Shown piece by piece: positions 1 to 9,184 of a stretch of 64,000 nucleotides of DNA. Every line of letters begins with the position of its first letter. Position 1 is the first letter of the stretch. Origin of the DNA: Mesorhizobium sp. M2D.F.Ca.ET.226.01.1.1 (lineage in GTDB: Bacteria > Pseudomonadota > Alphaproteobacteria > Rhizobiales > Rhizobiaceae); assembly GCF_004022705.2 (NCBI RefSeq), contig NZ_RZOY02000004.1, positions 372,001 to 436,000 of the forward strand, given 5' to 3'. Below the pieces are notes generated by a model. The model searched no databases. It had not been told where the DNA came from and saw only the letters and a list, made by a program, of their open reading frames with translations. A program made the position numbers and the translations under genes.

Positions 1-1152
1 CATGGCTCGCAATGCGGCTTCTGCACGCCGGGCTTCATCATGTCGCTCTACGCGCTCTGGATGAGGACGCCCGATCCGTCCAACGCCGCGATCGAAAAGG
101 CGCTGCAGGGCAATCTCTGCCGCTGCACCGGCTACGAGGCGATCATGCGCGCGGCGCACGCTATTTCGAGCTATGGCAAGGCGGCCAAGGATCCGCTGGC
201 TCTGGAACGCAAGGATATCACCGCGCGGCTGAAAGCATTGCGCGATGGCGCCAGGATCGAGATCGGGTCCGGCAAGGCGCGGCTGATCGTGCCGGCCGGC
301 GTCGACGATTTCGCGGCCGTGCTCGAAAAGGAGCCGGGCGCCACCATCGTCGCCGGCTCGACGGATGTCGGTCTTTGGGTCACCAAGCACATGCGCGACA
401 TCTCGCCGGCGGTCTTTATCGGCGGTCTCGACGGCTTGCGCACGATGTCGGAGAAGGACGGCGTCATCACCATCGGCGCCGGCGTCACCTACACCGAAGC
501 CTTCGAGATGCTGTCGAAACGCATCCCGGCACTCGGACCGCTGGTCGACCGCATCGGCGGCGAGCAGGTGCGCAACATGGGAACGATCGGCGGCAACATC
601 GCCAACGGCTCGCCGATCGGCGACACGCCGCCGCCGCTGATCGCGCTCGGCGCGCAGCTCACCCTGCGCAAGGGCAAGAAGCGCCGCACGATCCCGCTCG
701 AAACCTTCTTCATCGCCTATGGCAAGCAGGATCGTCAGCCCGGCGAATTCGTCGAGGCAGTCCACGTGCCCGTGGCGGCGCAGGGCGCAAAGTTTGCCGT
801 CTACAAAGTCACCAAGCGCCGCGACGAGGACATCACCGCGACGCTCGGGGCTTTCTATCTGACTCTGGCAAAAGACGGCACGGTTGCCGACATCCGCATC
901 GCCTATGGCGGCATGGCGGCGACGCCGAAACGCGCTGTTGCCGTCGAGAAGGCTCTGATCGGCAAGGCCTGGAACGAAGCGACGGTGGAAGCCGCGATGG
1001 CCGAATACGCCAACGATTTCACGCCGCTCACCGACATGCGGGCAAGCGCCGAATACCGGGCGTTGGCGGCGAAGAACCTTCTGCTGCGCTTCTTTGTCGA
1101 GACCACCGGCACCAAGGCGCCGTTACAGGTCTCCCGCTACGAGGTTGCCTGA
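1..1152 (+). CDS. xdhA: Xanthine dehydrogenase small subunit XdhA (5' end cut by window edge)
   Basis: Iron-sulfur/FAD subunit of cytoplasmic xanthine dehydrogenase, which oxidises hypoxanthine and xanthine to urate. Frame 1 is open from base 1, so the gene starts upstream of the window; 383 residues are visible. They begin inside the second [2Fe-2S] domain (CGFC at visible residues 5-8, CRC at 40-42) and continue into a CO-dehydrogenase-type FAD domain from about residue 90, with a TIGGNIANG flavin loop near residue 195, and its C-terminal domain. The TGA stop overlaps the xdhB ATG by one base, which indicates translational coupling. Purine genes puuD and guaD lie 9-12 kb downstream and fit the role. 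The identification is secure; only the N-terminus is missing. Confidence 0.95.
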   Translation, partial: HGSQCGFCTPGFIMSLYALWMRTPDPSNAAIEKALQGNLCRCTGYEAIMRAAHAISSYGKAAKDPLALERKDITARLKALRDGARIEIGSGKARLIVPAGVDDFAAVLEKEPGATIVAGSTDVGLWVTKHMRDISPAVFIGGLDGLRTMSEKDGVITIGAGVTYTEAFEMLSKRIPALGPLVDRIGGEQVRNMGTIGGNIANGSPIGDTPPPLIALGAQLTLRKGKKRRTIPLETFFIAYGKQDRQPGEFVEAVHVPVAAQGAKFAVYKVTKRRDEDITATLGAFYLTLAKDGTVADIRIAYGGMAATPKRAVAVEKALIGKAWNEATVEAAMAEYANDFTPLTDMRASAEYRALAAKNLLLRFFVETTGTKAPLQVSRYEVA

Positions 1153-3500
1153 TGACCAAGCACGTCCCCAACCTCAAGGCACAGAAGATATCGGGCGGCG
1201 TCGCCAGCGACCAGCGCCACGATTCCGCGCACAAGCATGTCTGCGGCACGGCGGTCTATATCGACGACATGCCGGAGCCGGCCGGCACGCTGCATGGCTG
1301 TCTTGGCCTGTCCGCCGCGACGCATGCGACGATCACCAAGATGGACCTCTCGGGGGTGCGCGCCGCTCCCGGCGTCGTCGACGTGCTGACGGCCAAGGAC
1401 GTTCCGGGAGAAAACGACATTTCACCCACCGGCCGCCATGACGAGCCGGTGCTCGCCGACGGCAAGGTCGAGTTCTACGGCCAGCCGATCTTCTGTGTCA
1501 TTGCCGAGACACGCGAACAGGCCCGCCGCGCCACCAGGCTGGCCAAGGTCGAATACAAGCAGCTGCCCTTCGTCACAGACATCGGCGCGCTCGACCCGCG
1601 CAAGGACAAGCTGGTCACGCCGCCATTGACGCTGAAGCGCGGCGATGCGGCGGCGGCGATCAAGGCGGCCCCGCGCAAGCTCAAGGGCAAGATGCGCCTC
1701 GGCGGCCAGGAGCACTTCTATCTCGAAGGCCATATCGCCATGGCCGTCCCCGGCGAGGACCAGGACGTCACCATCTATTCCTCGACCCAGCATCCGAGCG
1801 AAGTCCAGCATATGGTGAGCCATGCGCTGGGTATCCCGAGCAACGCCATCACGGTCGAAATCCGCCGCATGGGCGGCGGCTTCGGCGGCAAGGAAACGCA
1901 GGGCAACCAGTTCGCTGCGCTCGCCGCCATCGCCGCCAAGCGTCACCATCGCGCGGTCAAGATCCGGCCGGACCGCGACGACGACATGACCGCGACCGGC
2001 AAGCGGCACGATTTCCTGATCGACTACGAGGTCGGCTTCGACGACGACGGCAACATCCTTGGCGTCGACTTCATGTTTGCCGCGCGCTGCGGCTTTTCGT
2101 CGGACCTCTCCGGCCCTGTCACCGACCGCGCGCTGTTCCACTGCGACAACACCTATTTCTGGCCGGCGGTGCACGCCCAGTCGGCGCCGCTCTACACCAA
2201 CACGGTCTCCAACACCGCCTTTCGCGGTTTCGGCGGCCCGCAAGGCATGATCGGCGCCGAGCGCGTCATCGACGAGGTGGCCTTTGCGCTCGGCAAGGAC
2301 CCGCTCGAGATCCGCAAGAAGAATTTCTACGGCACCAGCGACCGGAACATCACGCCCTATCACCAGACGGTCGAGGACAATGTCATCCAGCGCATCATCG
2401 CCGAGCTGGAGGCGAGCTCGAACTACGCGCGGCGTCGGCGCGAGATCAGCGCCTTCAACAACAACAGCCGCTTCATCAAGCGTGGGCTGGCGCTGACCCC
2501 GGTCAAGTTCGGCATCTCCTTCACCGCCACGCACTACAACCAGGCCGGCGCGCTGGTGCATGTCTACACTGACGGCTCGGTGCATCTGAACCATGGCGGC
2601 ACCGAGATGGGGCAGGGCCTCTATCTCAAGGTGGCGCAGGTGGTCGCGGAGGAGTTTCAGATCGACCTCGACCAGGTCAAGGTCACCGCGACGACCACCG
2701 GCAAGGTGCCGAACACCTCGGCCACCGCTGCATCCTCGGGCTCCGACCTCAATGGCATGGCGGCGCAGAACGCCGCCCGCCAGATCAAGGACCGGCTGAC
2801 CAATTTCGCCTCGGAAAAGTACCAGGTACCGCGAGACCAGGTGCTGTTCCTGCCCAACCGGGTTCGCATCGGCAACCAGGAGATACCCTTCGGCGATCTG
2901 GTCAAGCAGGCCTATATGGCCCGCATCCAGCTTTCGGCGGCCGGCTTCTACAAGACGCCGAAGATTCACTGGAACCGCGACAAGGGCGAGGGCCGCCCCT
3001 TCTACTACTTCGCCTATGGCGCCTCCTGCTCGGAAGTCTCGGTCGACACGCTGACCGGCGAATATGTGGTCGAGCGCACCGACATCCTGCATGAGACGGG
3101 CCGCTCGCTGAACCGCGCCATCGACCTCGGCCAGGTCGAGGGCGGCTTCATCCAGGGCATGGGCTGGCTGACCACCGAGGAATTGTGGTGGGACGACAAG
3201 GGCCGGCTGCGCACCCATGCGCCGTCGACCTACAAGATCCCGCTCGCCTCCGACCGGCCGAAGATCTTCAACGTCACTCTGGCCGACTGGTCAGAAGCGA
3301 ACGAGCCGACCGTGCATCGCTCCAAGGCCGTCGGCGAGCCGCCTTTCCCGCTCGGCATGTCGGTTCTGCATGCGCTCTCCGATGCTGTCGCGAGCGTCGC
3401 GGATCACAGGATCTGCCCGCGCCTCGATGCGCCGGCGACGCCGGAACGGGTGCTGATGGCGATCGAGCGATTGAAGCGGGAAGCCGTACAGCCGGCTTGA
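1152..3500 (+). CDS. xdhB: Xanthine dehydrogenase molybdopterin-binding subunit XdhB
   Basis: Catalytic molybdenum subunit, 782 residues, the usual length for the bacterial two-subunit enzyme. The N-terminal aldehyde oxidase/xanthine dehydrogenase a/b hammerhead domain is followed by the molybdopterin-binding domains. Visible family motifs are GGGFGGKE near residue 240, RGFGGPQG near 357, and GEPP near 729, whose glutamate corresponds to the active-site base of the family. The ATG chosen here overlaps the xdhA stop, and the open frame extending further upstream is only a shadow of xdhA. The gene forms an operon with xdhA and with xdhC, which begins 47 bases downstream. Confidence 0.96.
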   Translation: MTKHVPNLKAQKISGGVASDQRHDSAHKHVCGTAVYIDDMPEPAGTLHGCLGLSAATHATITKMDLSGVRAAPGVVDVLTAKDVPGENDISPTGRHDEPVLADGKVEFYGQPIFCVIAETREQARRATRLAKVEYKQLPFVTDIGALDPRKDKLVTPPLTLKRGDAAAAIKAAPRKLKGKMRLGGQEHFYLEGHIAMAVPGEDQDVTIYSSTQHPSEVQHMVSHALGIPSNAITVEIRRMGGGFGGKETQGNQFAALAAIAAKRHHRAVKIRPDRDDDMTATGKRHDFLIDYEVGFDDDGNILGVDFMFAARCGFSSDLSGPVTDRALFHCDNTYFWPAVHAQSAPLYTNTVSNTAFRGFGGPQGMIGAERVIDEVAFALGKDPLEIRKKNFYGTSDRNITPYHQTVEDNVIQRIIAELEASSNYARRRREISAFNNNSRFIKRGLALTPVKFGISFTATHYNQAGALVHVYTDGSVHLNHGGTEMGQGLYLKVAQVVAEEFQIDLDQVKVTATTTGKVPNTSATAASSGSDLNGMAAQNAARQIKDRLTNFASEKYQVPRDQVLFLPNRVRIGNQEIPFGDLVKQAYMARIQLSAAGFYKTPKIHWNRDKGEGRPFYYFAYGASCSEVSVDTLTGEYVVERTDILHETGRSLNRAIDLGQVEGGFIQGMGWLTTEELWWDDKGRLRTHAPSTYKIPLASDRPKIFNVTLADWSEANEPTVHRSKAVGEPPFPLGMSVLHALSDAVASVADHRICPRLDAPATPERVLMAIERLKREAVQPA

Positions 3501-3547
3501 ATCTGCCTAAACGTGCAAATCGAGGCGCAAAACGCTATATTTCCAGG

Positions 3548-4645
3548 ATGGAAATGCAGACGATGAACTCGAAAGTGCAAGGTTTGAAGGCGTTCCTCGG
3601 CCAAACCGGCCGCGTTGCGCTCGTCGAGGTCGCGGCCACCAAGGGCTCGACCCCGCGTGAGGCCGGCGCCTTCATGTTTGTCTCGGCATCGGCTATTTTC
3701 GGCACGATCGGCGGCGGCCAGCTCGAATATATGGCGATCGACAAGGCACGGCAGATGCTCTCCCCCCGTGAGGGGGGTGAGAAGCGTTCGGCCGAAGGCC
3801 GAGAAAAAGCCAATGATTTGGCTTTTTCAGCGACGAACGCCCGGAGCCATAGCGAAGGGCCAGCCGCGAAGCGGCCAGAGGGGGTCGCCTCGGAAGGCAC
3901 CACCAAGGCGTCGAGCACTGTCGCAGCGACCCCACCCGACGGCTTCGCCTGCACCCTCCCCTCAAGGGGGAGGGAAGCTCGCATCGAGGTCGACGAGGTC
4001 TGCGCCACGCTCGACGTTCCGCTCGGGCCGGAGATCGGCCAATGCTGCGGCGGCCGCGTCGAGGTGCTGATCCGCCTCGTCGATGGGGCGCTTGAACAGC
4101 AGCTGATTGCCAACGCTCAATCGGAAGAGGCGCGTCTGCCGCATGTCTATCTCTTCGGCGGCGGCCATGTCGGCCAGGCGCTGGCCGCGTCGCTGGCGCT
4201 GCTGCCGATCCGTGTCGTCGTCGTCGAAACGCGCGCCGAGGCGCTGGAAGGCATGCCCGAAGCGGTCGAGACGCGGCTGACGCCGATGCCCGAGGCCGTG
4301 GTGCGCGAAGCGCCGGCCGGGTCTGCCTTCGCCATCCTCACCCACGACCATGCGCTGGATTTCCTGATCGTCGCCGAGGCGCTGAAGCGCGACGACACAG
4401 CCTATGTCGGCATGATCGGCTCGAAGACCAAGAAGGCGACCTTCAGGAACTGGTTCCTGAAGTCTGCCGAGGGCAACGAGGCCGAATTCAGCCGCCTTGT
4501 CTCGCCGATCGGCGGCAGCGCCGTGAAGGACAAGCGTCCGCCGGTGATCGCAGCACTTGCGGCCGCCGAGATCATGACGGCGCTAGCGGCGCACGCCGTG
4601 GAGGCGCCATGCTCAGCCGGGGCCGAAAGGGCGATGGCTGGTTGA
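3548..4645 (+). CDS. xdhC: Xanthine dehydrogenase accessory protein XdhC with an in-frame palindromic insert
   Basis: XdhC binds the molybdenum cofactor and helps its sulfuration and insertion into XdhB. The 365-residue product has the N-terminal XdhC/CoxI domain (KGSTPREAGA near residue 34, FGTIGGGQLEY) and a C-terminal Rossmann domain (YLFGGGHVGQA near residue 201), then a conserved MIGSK motif. Between QLEYMAIDKARQML and EARIEVDEVC, about residues 72-142, lies a low-complexity Ser/Ala/Gly/Lys-rich stretch with no counterpart in the family. It is the translation of an intergenic-type palindromic repeat. Without it the protein would be about 294 residues, close to the family norm. The reading frame survives, so the gene may make an enlarged protein, but activity is unproven. 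Confidence 0.88.
   Translation: MEMQTMNSKVQGLKAFLGQTGRVALVEVAATKGSTPREAGAFMFVSASAIFGTIGGGQLEYMAIDKARQMLSPREGGEKRSAEGREKANDLAFSATNARSHSEGPAAKRPEGVASEGTTKASSTVAATPPDGFACTLPSRGREARIEVDEVCATLDVPLGPEIGQCCGGRVEVLIRLVDGALEQQLIANAQSEEARLPHVYLFGGGHVGQALAASLALLPIRVVVVETRAEALEGMPEAVETRLTPMPEAVVREAPAGSAFAILTHDHALDFLIVAEALKRDDTAYVGMIGSKTKKATFRNWFLKSAEGNEAEFSRLVSPIGGSAVKDKRPPVIAALAAAEIMTALAAHAVEAPCSAGAERAMAG
3760..3974. repeat. Palindromic repeat element inserted within xdhC
   Basis: Roughly 215 bases begin with a CCCCCC/GGGGGG hairpin (3761-3777) and end with a CCCTCCCC/GGGGGAGGG hairpin (about 3955-3974). Terminal hairpins of this kind bound intergenic palindromes elsewhere in the window (14946-15115, 19953-20098, 29378-29570). 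Internal short palindromes are also present, such as TTCGGCCGAA and AAAAAGCCAA with TTGGCTTTTT. The net insertion appears to be a multiple of three, because the XdhC frame and its conserved sequence resume directly after it. The exact ends cannot be fixed without an uninterrupted orthologue. Confidence 0.75.
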
Positions 4646-4851
4646 TCCAACCAGCCCTGTTGCGAGAACCGGCAAGCTGCTTGGCTATCCCTTTTGCTGC
4701 GTGTGCGCTTCGGGGCCAAAGTTCGTTCCGTCCCGACGAGCGATATGACTGCCGCTCACAGCTGATCGTCGCTTTCTTCGTTTCCCAAACGCGATCGAAC
4801 CGTGTTTTCTGCGCGCCTGACGAACACACGCAGTGAACACGGGTGAACGAC

Positions 4852-5700
4852 ATGGACGTATTGCGCATAGCGGCATTTTCAGACGGGAACAGAGGCGGCA
4901 ATCCCGCCGGGGTGGTGATCGGCGAGACCTTGCCGGATGCGGCTGACATGCAGCGCGTCGCGGCCGACGTCGGCTTTTCCGAAACCGCCTTCGCGGCGCC
5001 CGCCGGCGATGGCTGGCGCGTACGCTACTTTTCACCGGAATCGGAAGTGCCTTTCTGCGGCCACGCCACCATCGCGCTGGGCGCGGCGCTGGTCAGGAAG
5101 TTCGGCAACGGGGCCTTCGCGCTGACCCTCAACCAGGCGAACATCACCGTCGAAGGTTTTTGCGACGGCGCCAACGTCGCTGCTGCCCTGCAGTCGCCGC
5201 CGACGCGCAGCGGGCCGGCTTCGTCGGAACTGGCCGGCGAGGCATTGGCGCTGCTCGGCTACCAGCCGGGCGATCTCGATCCCGCCATTCCGCCGGCGCT
5301 CATCCACGGCGGCGCCGACCATCTCTTGCTGGCGCTGAAGTCACGCGAGGCGCTGGCCGCCATGGCCTATGACCTGAAGCAGGGCCAGTCCTTCATGCGC
5401 CGCGAAGGTTTGGTTACCATCCTGCTCGCTTATGCCGAGACGCCGCGCCTGTTCCACACCCGCAATCCATTCGCCTCCGGCGGTGTTTATGAGGATCCGG
5501 CAACGGGGGCGGCAACCGCCGCCTTTGCCGGCTATCTGCGGGACCTCGGCTGGCCGCATGGCGGCGCGATCGACATCGTCCAGGGCGAGGACATGGGCAT
5601 GCGCTCGAGGCTTCATGCCGATATTCCGCCGGCGCCGGGAAGCTCGATCAGGGTGTCTGGAACAGCCCGCCTGATGGATGCGCGGGCTGCGGCGGCTTAA
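4852..5700 (+). CDS. PhzF family epimerase/isomerase
   Basis: A 282-residue PhzF-fold protein. The family includes phenazine biosynthesis isomerases, diaminopimelate-epimerase-like enzymes and many of unknown substrate. Visible hallmarks are GNPAGVV near residue 20, SETAF carrying the glutamate that acts as catalytic base in PhzF, PESEVPFCGHATIA in the N-terminal half, and the matching DPATGAA motif in the C-terminal half. An in-frame GTG nine bases upstream is an alternative start. The gene lies 206 bases after xdhC and converges with the next gene, the two stop codons overlapping. No phenazine genes are nearby, so the substrate is unknown. Confidence 0.85.
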   Translation: MDVLRIAAFSDGNRGGNPAGVVIGETLPDAADMQRVAADVGFSETAFAAPAGDGWRVRYFSPESEVPFCGHATIALGAALVRKFGNGAFALTLNQANITVEGFCDGANVAAALQSPPTRSGPASSELAGEALALLGYQPGDLDPAIPPALIHGGADHLLLALKSREALAAMAYDLKQGQSFMRREGLVTILLAYAETPRLFHTRNPFASGGVYEDPATGAATAAFAGYLRDLGWPHGGAIDIVQGEDMGMRSRLHADIPPAPGSSIRVSGTARLMDARAAAA

Positions 5701-6947
5701 ACCGGCCGCTTCAGGCCGAGATGCTCGCGCAGCGTCCGGCCTTCATAGTCCTCGCGGAACAGGCCGCGACGCTGCAGTTCCGGCACGACCAGCATCGCGA
5801 AGGCGTCGAGCTCGCCCGGGAACCAGGAAGGCATGACGTTGAAACCGTCGGCCGCGCCGCCTTCGAAACGCGCCTGCAATTCGTCGGCAATCTGTTCGGC
5901 CGTGCCGACGACACGCCAATGGCCGCGTGCGCCGGCAAAGTAACGGGCAAGCTCGCGGATCGACAGGCCGTCGCGGCGCGCCTGCTCGATGACCAGCGCC
6001 TGCCGGCTTTTCATGCCTTCGCTCTCGGGCAGTTCGGGCAGCGGTCCGTCGATCGGGTAGCGGCCGAGATCGGAGATGCTGAGATAGCTGGAGAGCAGCG
6101 CCACGCCGACATCGTCGGGGATCAGTTCCTGCAGCGCATCGTATTTGGCCTGCGCCTCGGCTTTCGTCGCCGCCACGATCGGCGCCACGCCGGGCATGAT
6201 CTTGATGTCGTCCGGCTGGCGGCCGTAGGCGGCGAGCCGTCCTTTGAGATCGTCATAAAAGGCCTTGGCCTCATCGAAGGTTTGCGCCGCCGAGAACACG
6301 ACGTCCGCAGTGCGCGCGGCAAGATCCTTGCCGTCGTCCGAGGCGCCCGCCTGCACCATCACCGGCGCGCGCTGCGGCGAGGGCGGTATGTCGAGCGGAT
6401 CGCGCACCGAGAAGCTCTCGCCGTCATGGCCGGCTGGCTTGCGGTGCCAGAGCCCGGTGACCACCGTGGCGAACTCGCGCGCCCGAGCATAGCGGTCGGC
6501 ATGCGGCTTGAGGCCCGTCGCGCCGAAATTCGCGGCCTCGATTGGGCTCGCCGAGGTCACCAGGTTCCAGCCGGCCCGGCCGCCGCTCAGATTATCGAGC
6601 GAGGCGAACATACGCGCCAGCCCATAGGGCTCGTTGTAGCTGGTCGATGCTGTCGACACGAGGCCGATGCGCTCGGTCTGCACGGCAAGCGCCGAAAGCA
6701 GGCTGATCGGCTCGAATCCAATCGAGCGCGAGGTCTGGCTGGCAATGTTTACATTGGCTTCGCGCAGGCCGGCGGCGTCCTCGCAGAACACCATGTCGAA
6801 CTTCGCCGCTTCGGCGGTCCGCGCCAGCGTGATGTAATGGTCGATGTCGATACCGGCCGTCACATGCGCGTCCGGGTGACGCCAGGCGGCGATGTGATGG
6901 CCGGTCGCCCACAGGAACAGGCCGAGCTTCATCTGGCGCGCGCTCAT
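5697..6947 (-). CDS. LLM-class flavin-dependent monooxygenase (NtaA/SnaA/DszA-type)
   Basis: A 416-residue TIM-barrel flavin monooxygenase that would use FMNH2 supplied by a separate reductase. The family attacks nitrilotriacetate, dibenzothiophene sulfone, alkanesulfonates and similar compounds. The N-terminus reads LGLFLWATGHHIAAWRHP, followed by a DHYITLARTAEAAKFD segment, TSASPIEAANFG in the middle and an RHEHLG-like end (LREHLGLKRPV), all typical of the NtaA/SnaA/DszA branch. Its ATG overlaps the stop of the upstream LLM gene in an ATGA arrangement, so the two form a coupled pair. The substrate cannot be told from sequence. Confidence 0.88.
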   Translation of the reverse strand: MSARQMKLGLFLWATGHHIAAWRHPDAHVTAGIDIDHYITLARTAEAAKFDMVFCEDAAGLREANVNIASQTSRSIGFEPISLLSALAVQTERIGLVSTASTSYNEPYGLARMFASLDNLSGGRAGWNLVTSASPIEAANFGATGLKPHADRYARAREFATVVTGLWHRKPAGHDGESFSVRDPLDIPPSPQRAPVMVQAGASDDGKDLAARTADVVFSAAQTFDEAKAFYDDLKGRLAAYGRQPDDIKIMPGVAPIVAATKAEAQAKYDALQELIPDDVGVALLSSYLSISDLGRYPIDGPLPELPESEGMKSRQALVIEQARRDGLSIRELARYFAGARGHWRVVGTAEQIADELQARFEGGAADGFNVMPSWFPGELDAFAMLVVPELQRRGLFREDYEGRTLREHLGLKRPV

Positions 6948-7918
6948 GGCTTGCGATCCTCACTCAACCCAAGGCGATCGCGCAGCGTCTTTCCCGGTTT
7001 TGCCTTGGCAAATCCGTGTCGCTCGAGGTCCGGCAGCAATCGCTCGACAAAATCCTCCAAGGCGGCAGCCCGAGGCTGCACATTCAGAACGATGCCGTCG
7101 CTGCCCGATGAGAGGCAAAGTTTCTCCAGATGACGGCCGTCATATTCCGGCCGCGCATCGGCCATCGCCAGCACCTTGATCGTCGTCGGGTCGCGCCCCG
7201 CTTCGTGCGCCCTTCGTTTGATTTCATCGCTGGTCGCTTTCGCGTCAGACGGTTCACGCTTGTCCAACAACACGGCATCGACGCGGCGGCTGGCAAAATC
7301 GAGTTCGGTTTCCGGGAGGCCGGACATCACCAACACTGGCACGTCTTGCGGTGAACGGGCGACATTGAGCGGCCCGCGCACCGAAAAGAATTCGCCGGTG
7401 AAGTTCATCGGATGCATCCTGTCGGGATCGTGGAAACGGCCCGATGCCTTGTCGAACAGCAGCGCGTCGTGTTCCCAACTGACCCACAAGAGCCGTACGA
7501 TGTTGATGAACTCCTTGGCGCGACGGCGGAAATCGTCGTCGGAAAAACCTTCCGACCGACTGAAATTCGCTGCTTCGCGCGGGTTCTGCCGCAGCGTCGC
7601 GTTCCAGCCGACGCGGCCATGGCTGATGATGTCGAGCGAAGCAAAACGGCGTGCCAGATTGTAGGGCTGGTGCATGAGCGTGGAGGCGCTGGCGACGAGG
7701 CCGATCTTTTCGGTCACCGTCGACAGCGCGGCGATGAGCGTGGTCGCTTCGAATGGGCTGGTCGACGGTTCATCGGCGGAGTCGGAAATGATGACCATGT
7801 CAACGCCCGCCGCTTCCGCCTTCTGCACAAAGGCGCTGATTTGGCCGAAGTCCAGGATGTCGTGTCCGTTGGCGGCAGCGATGTCGAGCGAAATGGCGAG
7901 ATGCATTGTGCGGTCCAT
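6944..7918 (-). CDS. LLM-class flavin-dependent oxidoreductase, partner of the adjacent monooxygenase
   Basis: A 324-residue protein of the same NtaA/SnaA/DszA group, shorter than its neighbour. I chose the ATG giving MDRTMHLAISLDI; the open frame runs 20 codons further upstream but that part does not resemble the family. Visible segments include SDSADEPSTSPFEATT, SLDIISHGRVGWNAT and EFFSVRGPLNVARSPQ, the last being the usual substrate-site region. It ends with LRDRLGLSEDR, parallel to the end of its neighbour. The pair overlaps by four bases and may oxidise one substrate or successive intermediates. No reductase gene is adjacent. Confidence 0.84.
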   Translation of the reverse strand: MDRTMHLAISLDIAAANGHDILDFGQISAFVQKAEAAGVDMVIISDSADEPSTSPFEATTLIAALSTVTEKIGLVASASTLMHQPYNLARRFASLDIISHGRVGWNATLRQNPREAANFSRSEGFSDDDFRRRAKEFINIVRLLWVSWEHDALLFDKASGRFHDPDRMHPMNFTGEFFSVRGPLNVARSPQDVPVLVMSGLPETELDFASRRVDAVLLDKREPSDAKATSDEIKRRAHEAGRDPTTIKVLAMADARPEYDGRHLEKLCLSSGSDGIVLNVQPRAAALEDFVERLLPDLERHGFAKAKPGKTLRDRLGLSEDRKP

Positions 7919-8112
7919 TCGGCTGCCTTTAAAATCGGGCAACCGTCTGGCCACCAACCTAGGCCGCTCTTCGCGCAAGGCAACGGGATCGAGTGGGCCA
8001 CGAGGCTGTCACATGCCGGCCAGCCTTCGCCTGCGTCGAGGCAGAGGTCTTGACGGTCCCAATGTCGCGTGCAACGTGCTTCGGCGATTAGCCTGAACGC
8101 CCATCGCGGTCG

Positions 8113-8166
8113 TCATTCTATGGCGGAGCAAGGAGCGAAGCGACGCGGCGGAGAACCATAGAATCC
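8113..8166. repeat. Composite intergenic palindrome, unit 1
   Basis: The sequence is bounded by ATTCTATGG and its perfect complement CCATAGAAT, with a GGAGCGAAGCGACGCGG core. Its reverse complement resembles the sequence at 9345-9400 on the other side of the insertion sequence, so the two look like the outer arms of one composite repeat. A partial relative occurs at 14895-14930 (GTCATTCCAGGGCGAAGCAGGAGCGAAGC). The gene-free stretch 7919-8112 before it holds nothing else that I recognise. Confidence 0.7.
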
Positions 8167-8241
8167 ATTCCGTGACTTCGAAGCGCCGCCCAACGATGCA
8201 GAATTCTGCTCCGGTGCATCACGATTAAGGCCACGGAATGG
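8166..8241. repeat. Composite intergenic palindrome, unit 2 (central)
   Basis: A self-complementary block bounded by CCATTCCGTG at 8166-8175 and CACGGAATGG at 8232-8241, 10-base perfect arms, with a smaller GCAGAATTCTGC palindrome inside. It ends exactly where the insertion sequence appears to begin. Confidence 0.65.
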
Positions 8242-8250
8242 CAACTGTGT

Positions 8251-9171
8251 TCATGCGAATGCGGTTATGTCGCGAATGATAGCGTTGAGGACGACCAGGA
8301 GCTCGACGGCGATGATGGCCAGTTTCTTGGACCCCGAGCGGGCAGCAAGCGCTGTGTAGAAGGTCTTGAAGCGCTCACAGGCTCTGATGGCGGTGAGGGC
8401 TGCCATGTAGAGGGCGCGGCGCACGCGTGATCGCCCGCCCTGGATCTGGCTCCTGCGGTTGAGCTTGCCGCTCTTGTTGTCGAACGGGGCAAGGCCGACG
8501 AGCGCGGCGATCGCCTTGGGTGAGCGCTGGCCGAGCTCGGGCAGGAGCGCCAGCAAAGAGAGCGCGCCGCCCTTGGAGGCACCGGGCACGGAGACCATCA
8601 GCGCATGGTCGCGGGCGGTGTCCTGGTTTTGACGAATGACTGCGGCAATCTGGCTCTCGAACGCCTTGATGCGCGTGTCGAGGTCGGCGATCAGGTCTTC
8701 AAGGCTGGTGATGACGATCTCCTCGAAGGCCTCGCTGAGTTGCTTCTTCAGCGTTGCCCGCATCCCGACCAGTTGATCGCGGTGGCCAGCAAGCGATTGA
8801 AGCTGCTCGACTTCTTCGCTCGGCGCCGGCTCGGCCTCAGGGTTATAGCGGCGGCCGTAGCCGCTCAGCATCCTGGCATCGAGAGGATCGGTCTTGGCGC
8901 GCCGTCGCGTCGACTTCGAATAGTGGTGGGTGTGCGCCGGGTTGTGCCGCGAGAATGGCACGCCGGCCTTGGCCAGCGCATGGCGCAGCAGCCGGTCATG
9001 CACGCCTGTCGCCTCCATGACGACGAAGTCCCGACTGGGATCAAGGCCCGCCACATAGGCCGCGATCGCATCGGCCTGGTTATCGATGCGCCGAAGACGA
9101 CCGCTTGTCTCATCAAAAAAGTCGAGCCACTGCTTGGAGATGTCGCAGCCGACATAGTTCTGGGCTATCAT
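8251..9171 (-). CDS. IS110-family transposase (DEDD RuvC-like)
   Basis: A 306-residue serine/DEDD recombinase of the IS110 family, which works with a bridge RNA in the characterised members. The N-terminal RuvC-like domain shows the acidic tetrad D10, E53, D95 and D98 (GCDISK, VMEATG, TDPLDAR). The C-terminal Transposase_20 domain is present (SVPGASKGGALSLL near residue 205, then PFDNKSGK, QGGRSRVRRALYMAAL). The protein appears complete with no frameshift. I chose the ATG giving MIAQNYVGCD; an in-frame GTG two codons earlier is possible. The same frame stays open upstream into the LysR gene, but that extension crosses the element end and is spurious. Confidence 0.93.
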   Translation of the reverse strand: MIAQNYVGCDISKQWLDFFDETSGRLRRIDNQADAIAAYVAGLDPSRDFVVMEATGVHDRLLRHALAKAGVPFSRHNPAHTHHYSKSTRRRAKTDPLDARMLSGYGRRYNPEAEPAPSEEVEQLQSLAGHRDQLVGMRATLKKQLSEAFEEIVITSLEDLIADLDTRIKAFESQIAAVIRQNQDTARDHALMVSVPGASKGGALSLLALLPELGQRSPKAIAALVGLAPFDNKSGKLNRRSQIQGGRSRVRRALYMAALTAIRACERFKTFYTALAARSGSKKLAIIAVELLVVLNAIIRDITAFA

Positions 9172-9184
9172 GTCCACGCCTCTT

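Noticed and set aside
1422..3218. A 598-codon open frame on the reverse strand
   Set aside because: Antisense shadow of xdhB with no domain or ribosome site.
12..3500. One continuous frame that could suggest an XdhA-XdhB fusion
   Set aside because: Before base 1152 this frame is out of register with the true XdhA sequence; the two genes are in different frames with a normal TGATG overlap.
4646..4851. Small ORF between xdhC and the PhzF gene
   Set aside because: Short, no ribosome site, no hydrophobic or conserved pattern; it is the out-of-frame run-on of the xdhC 3' end.
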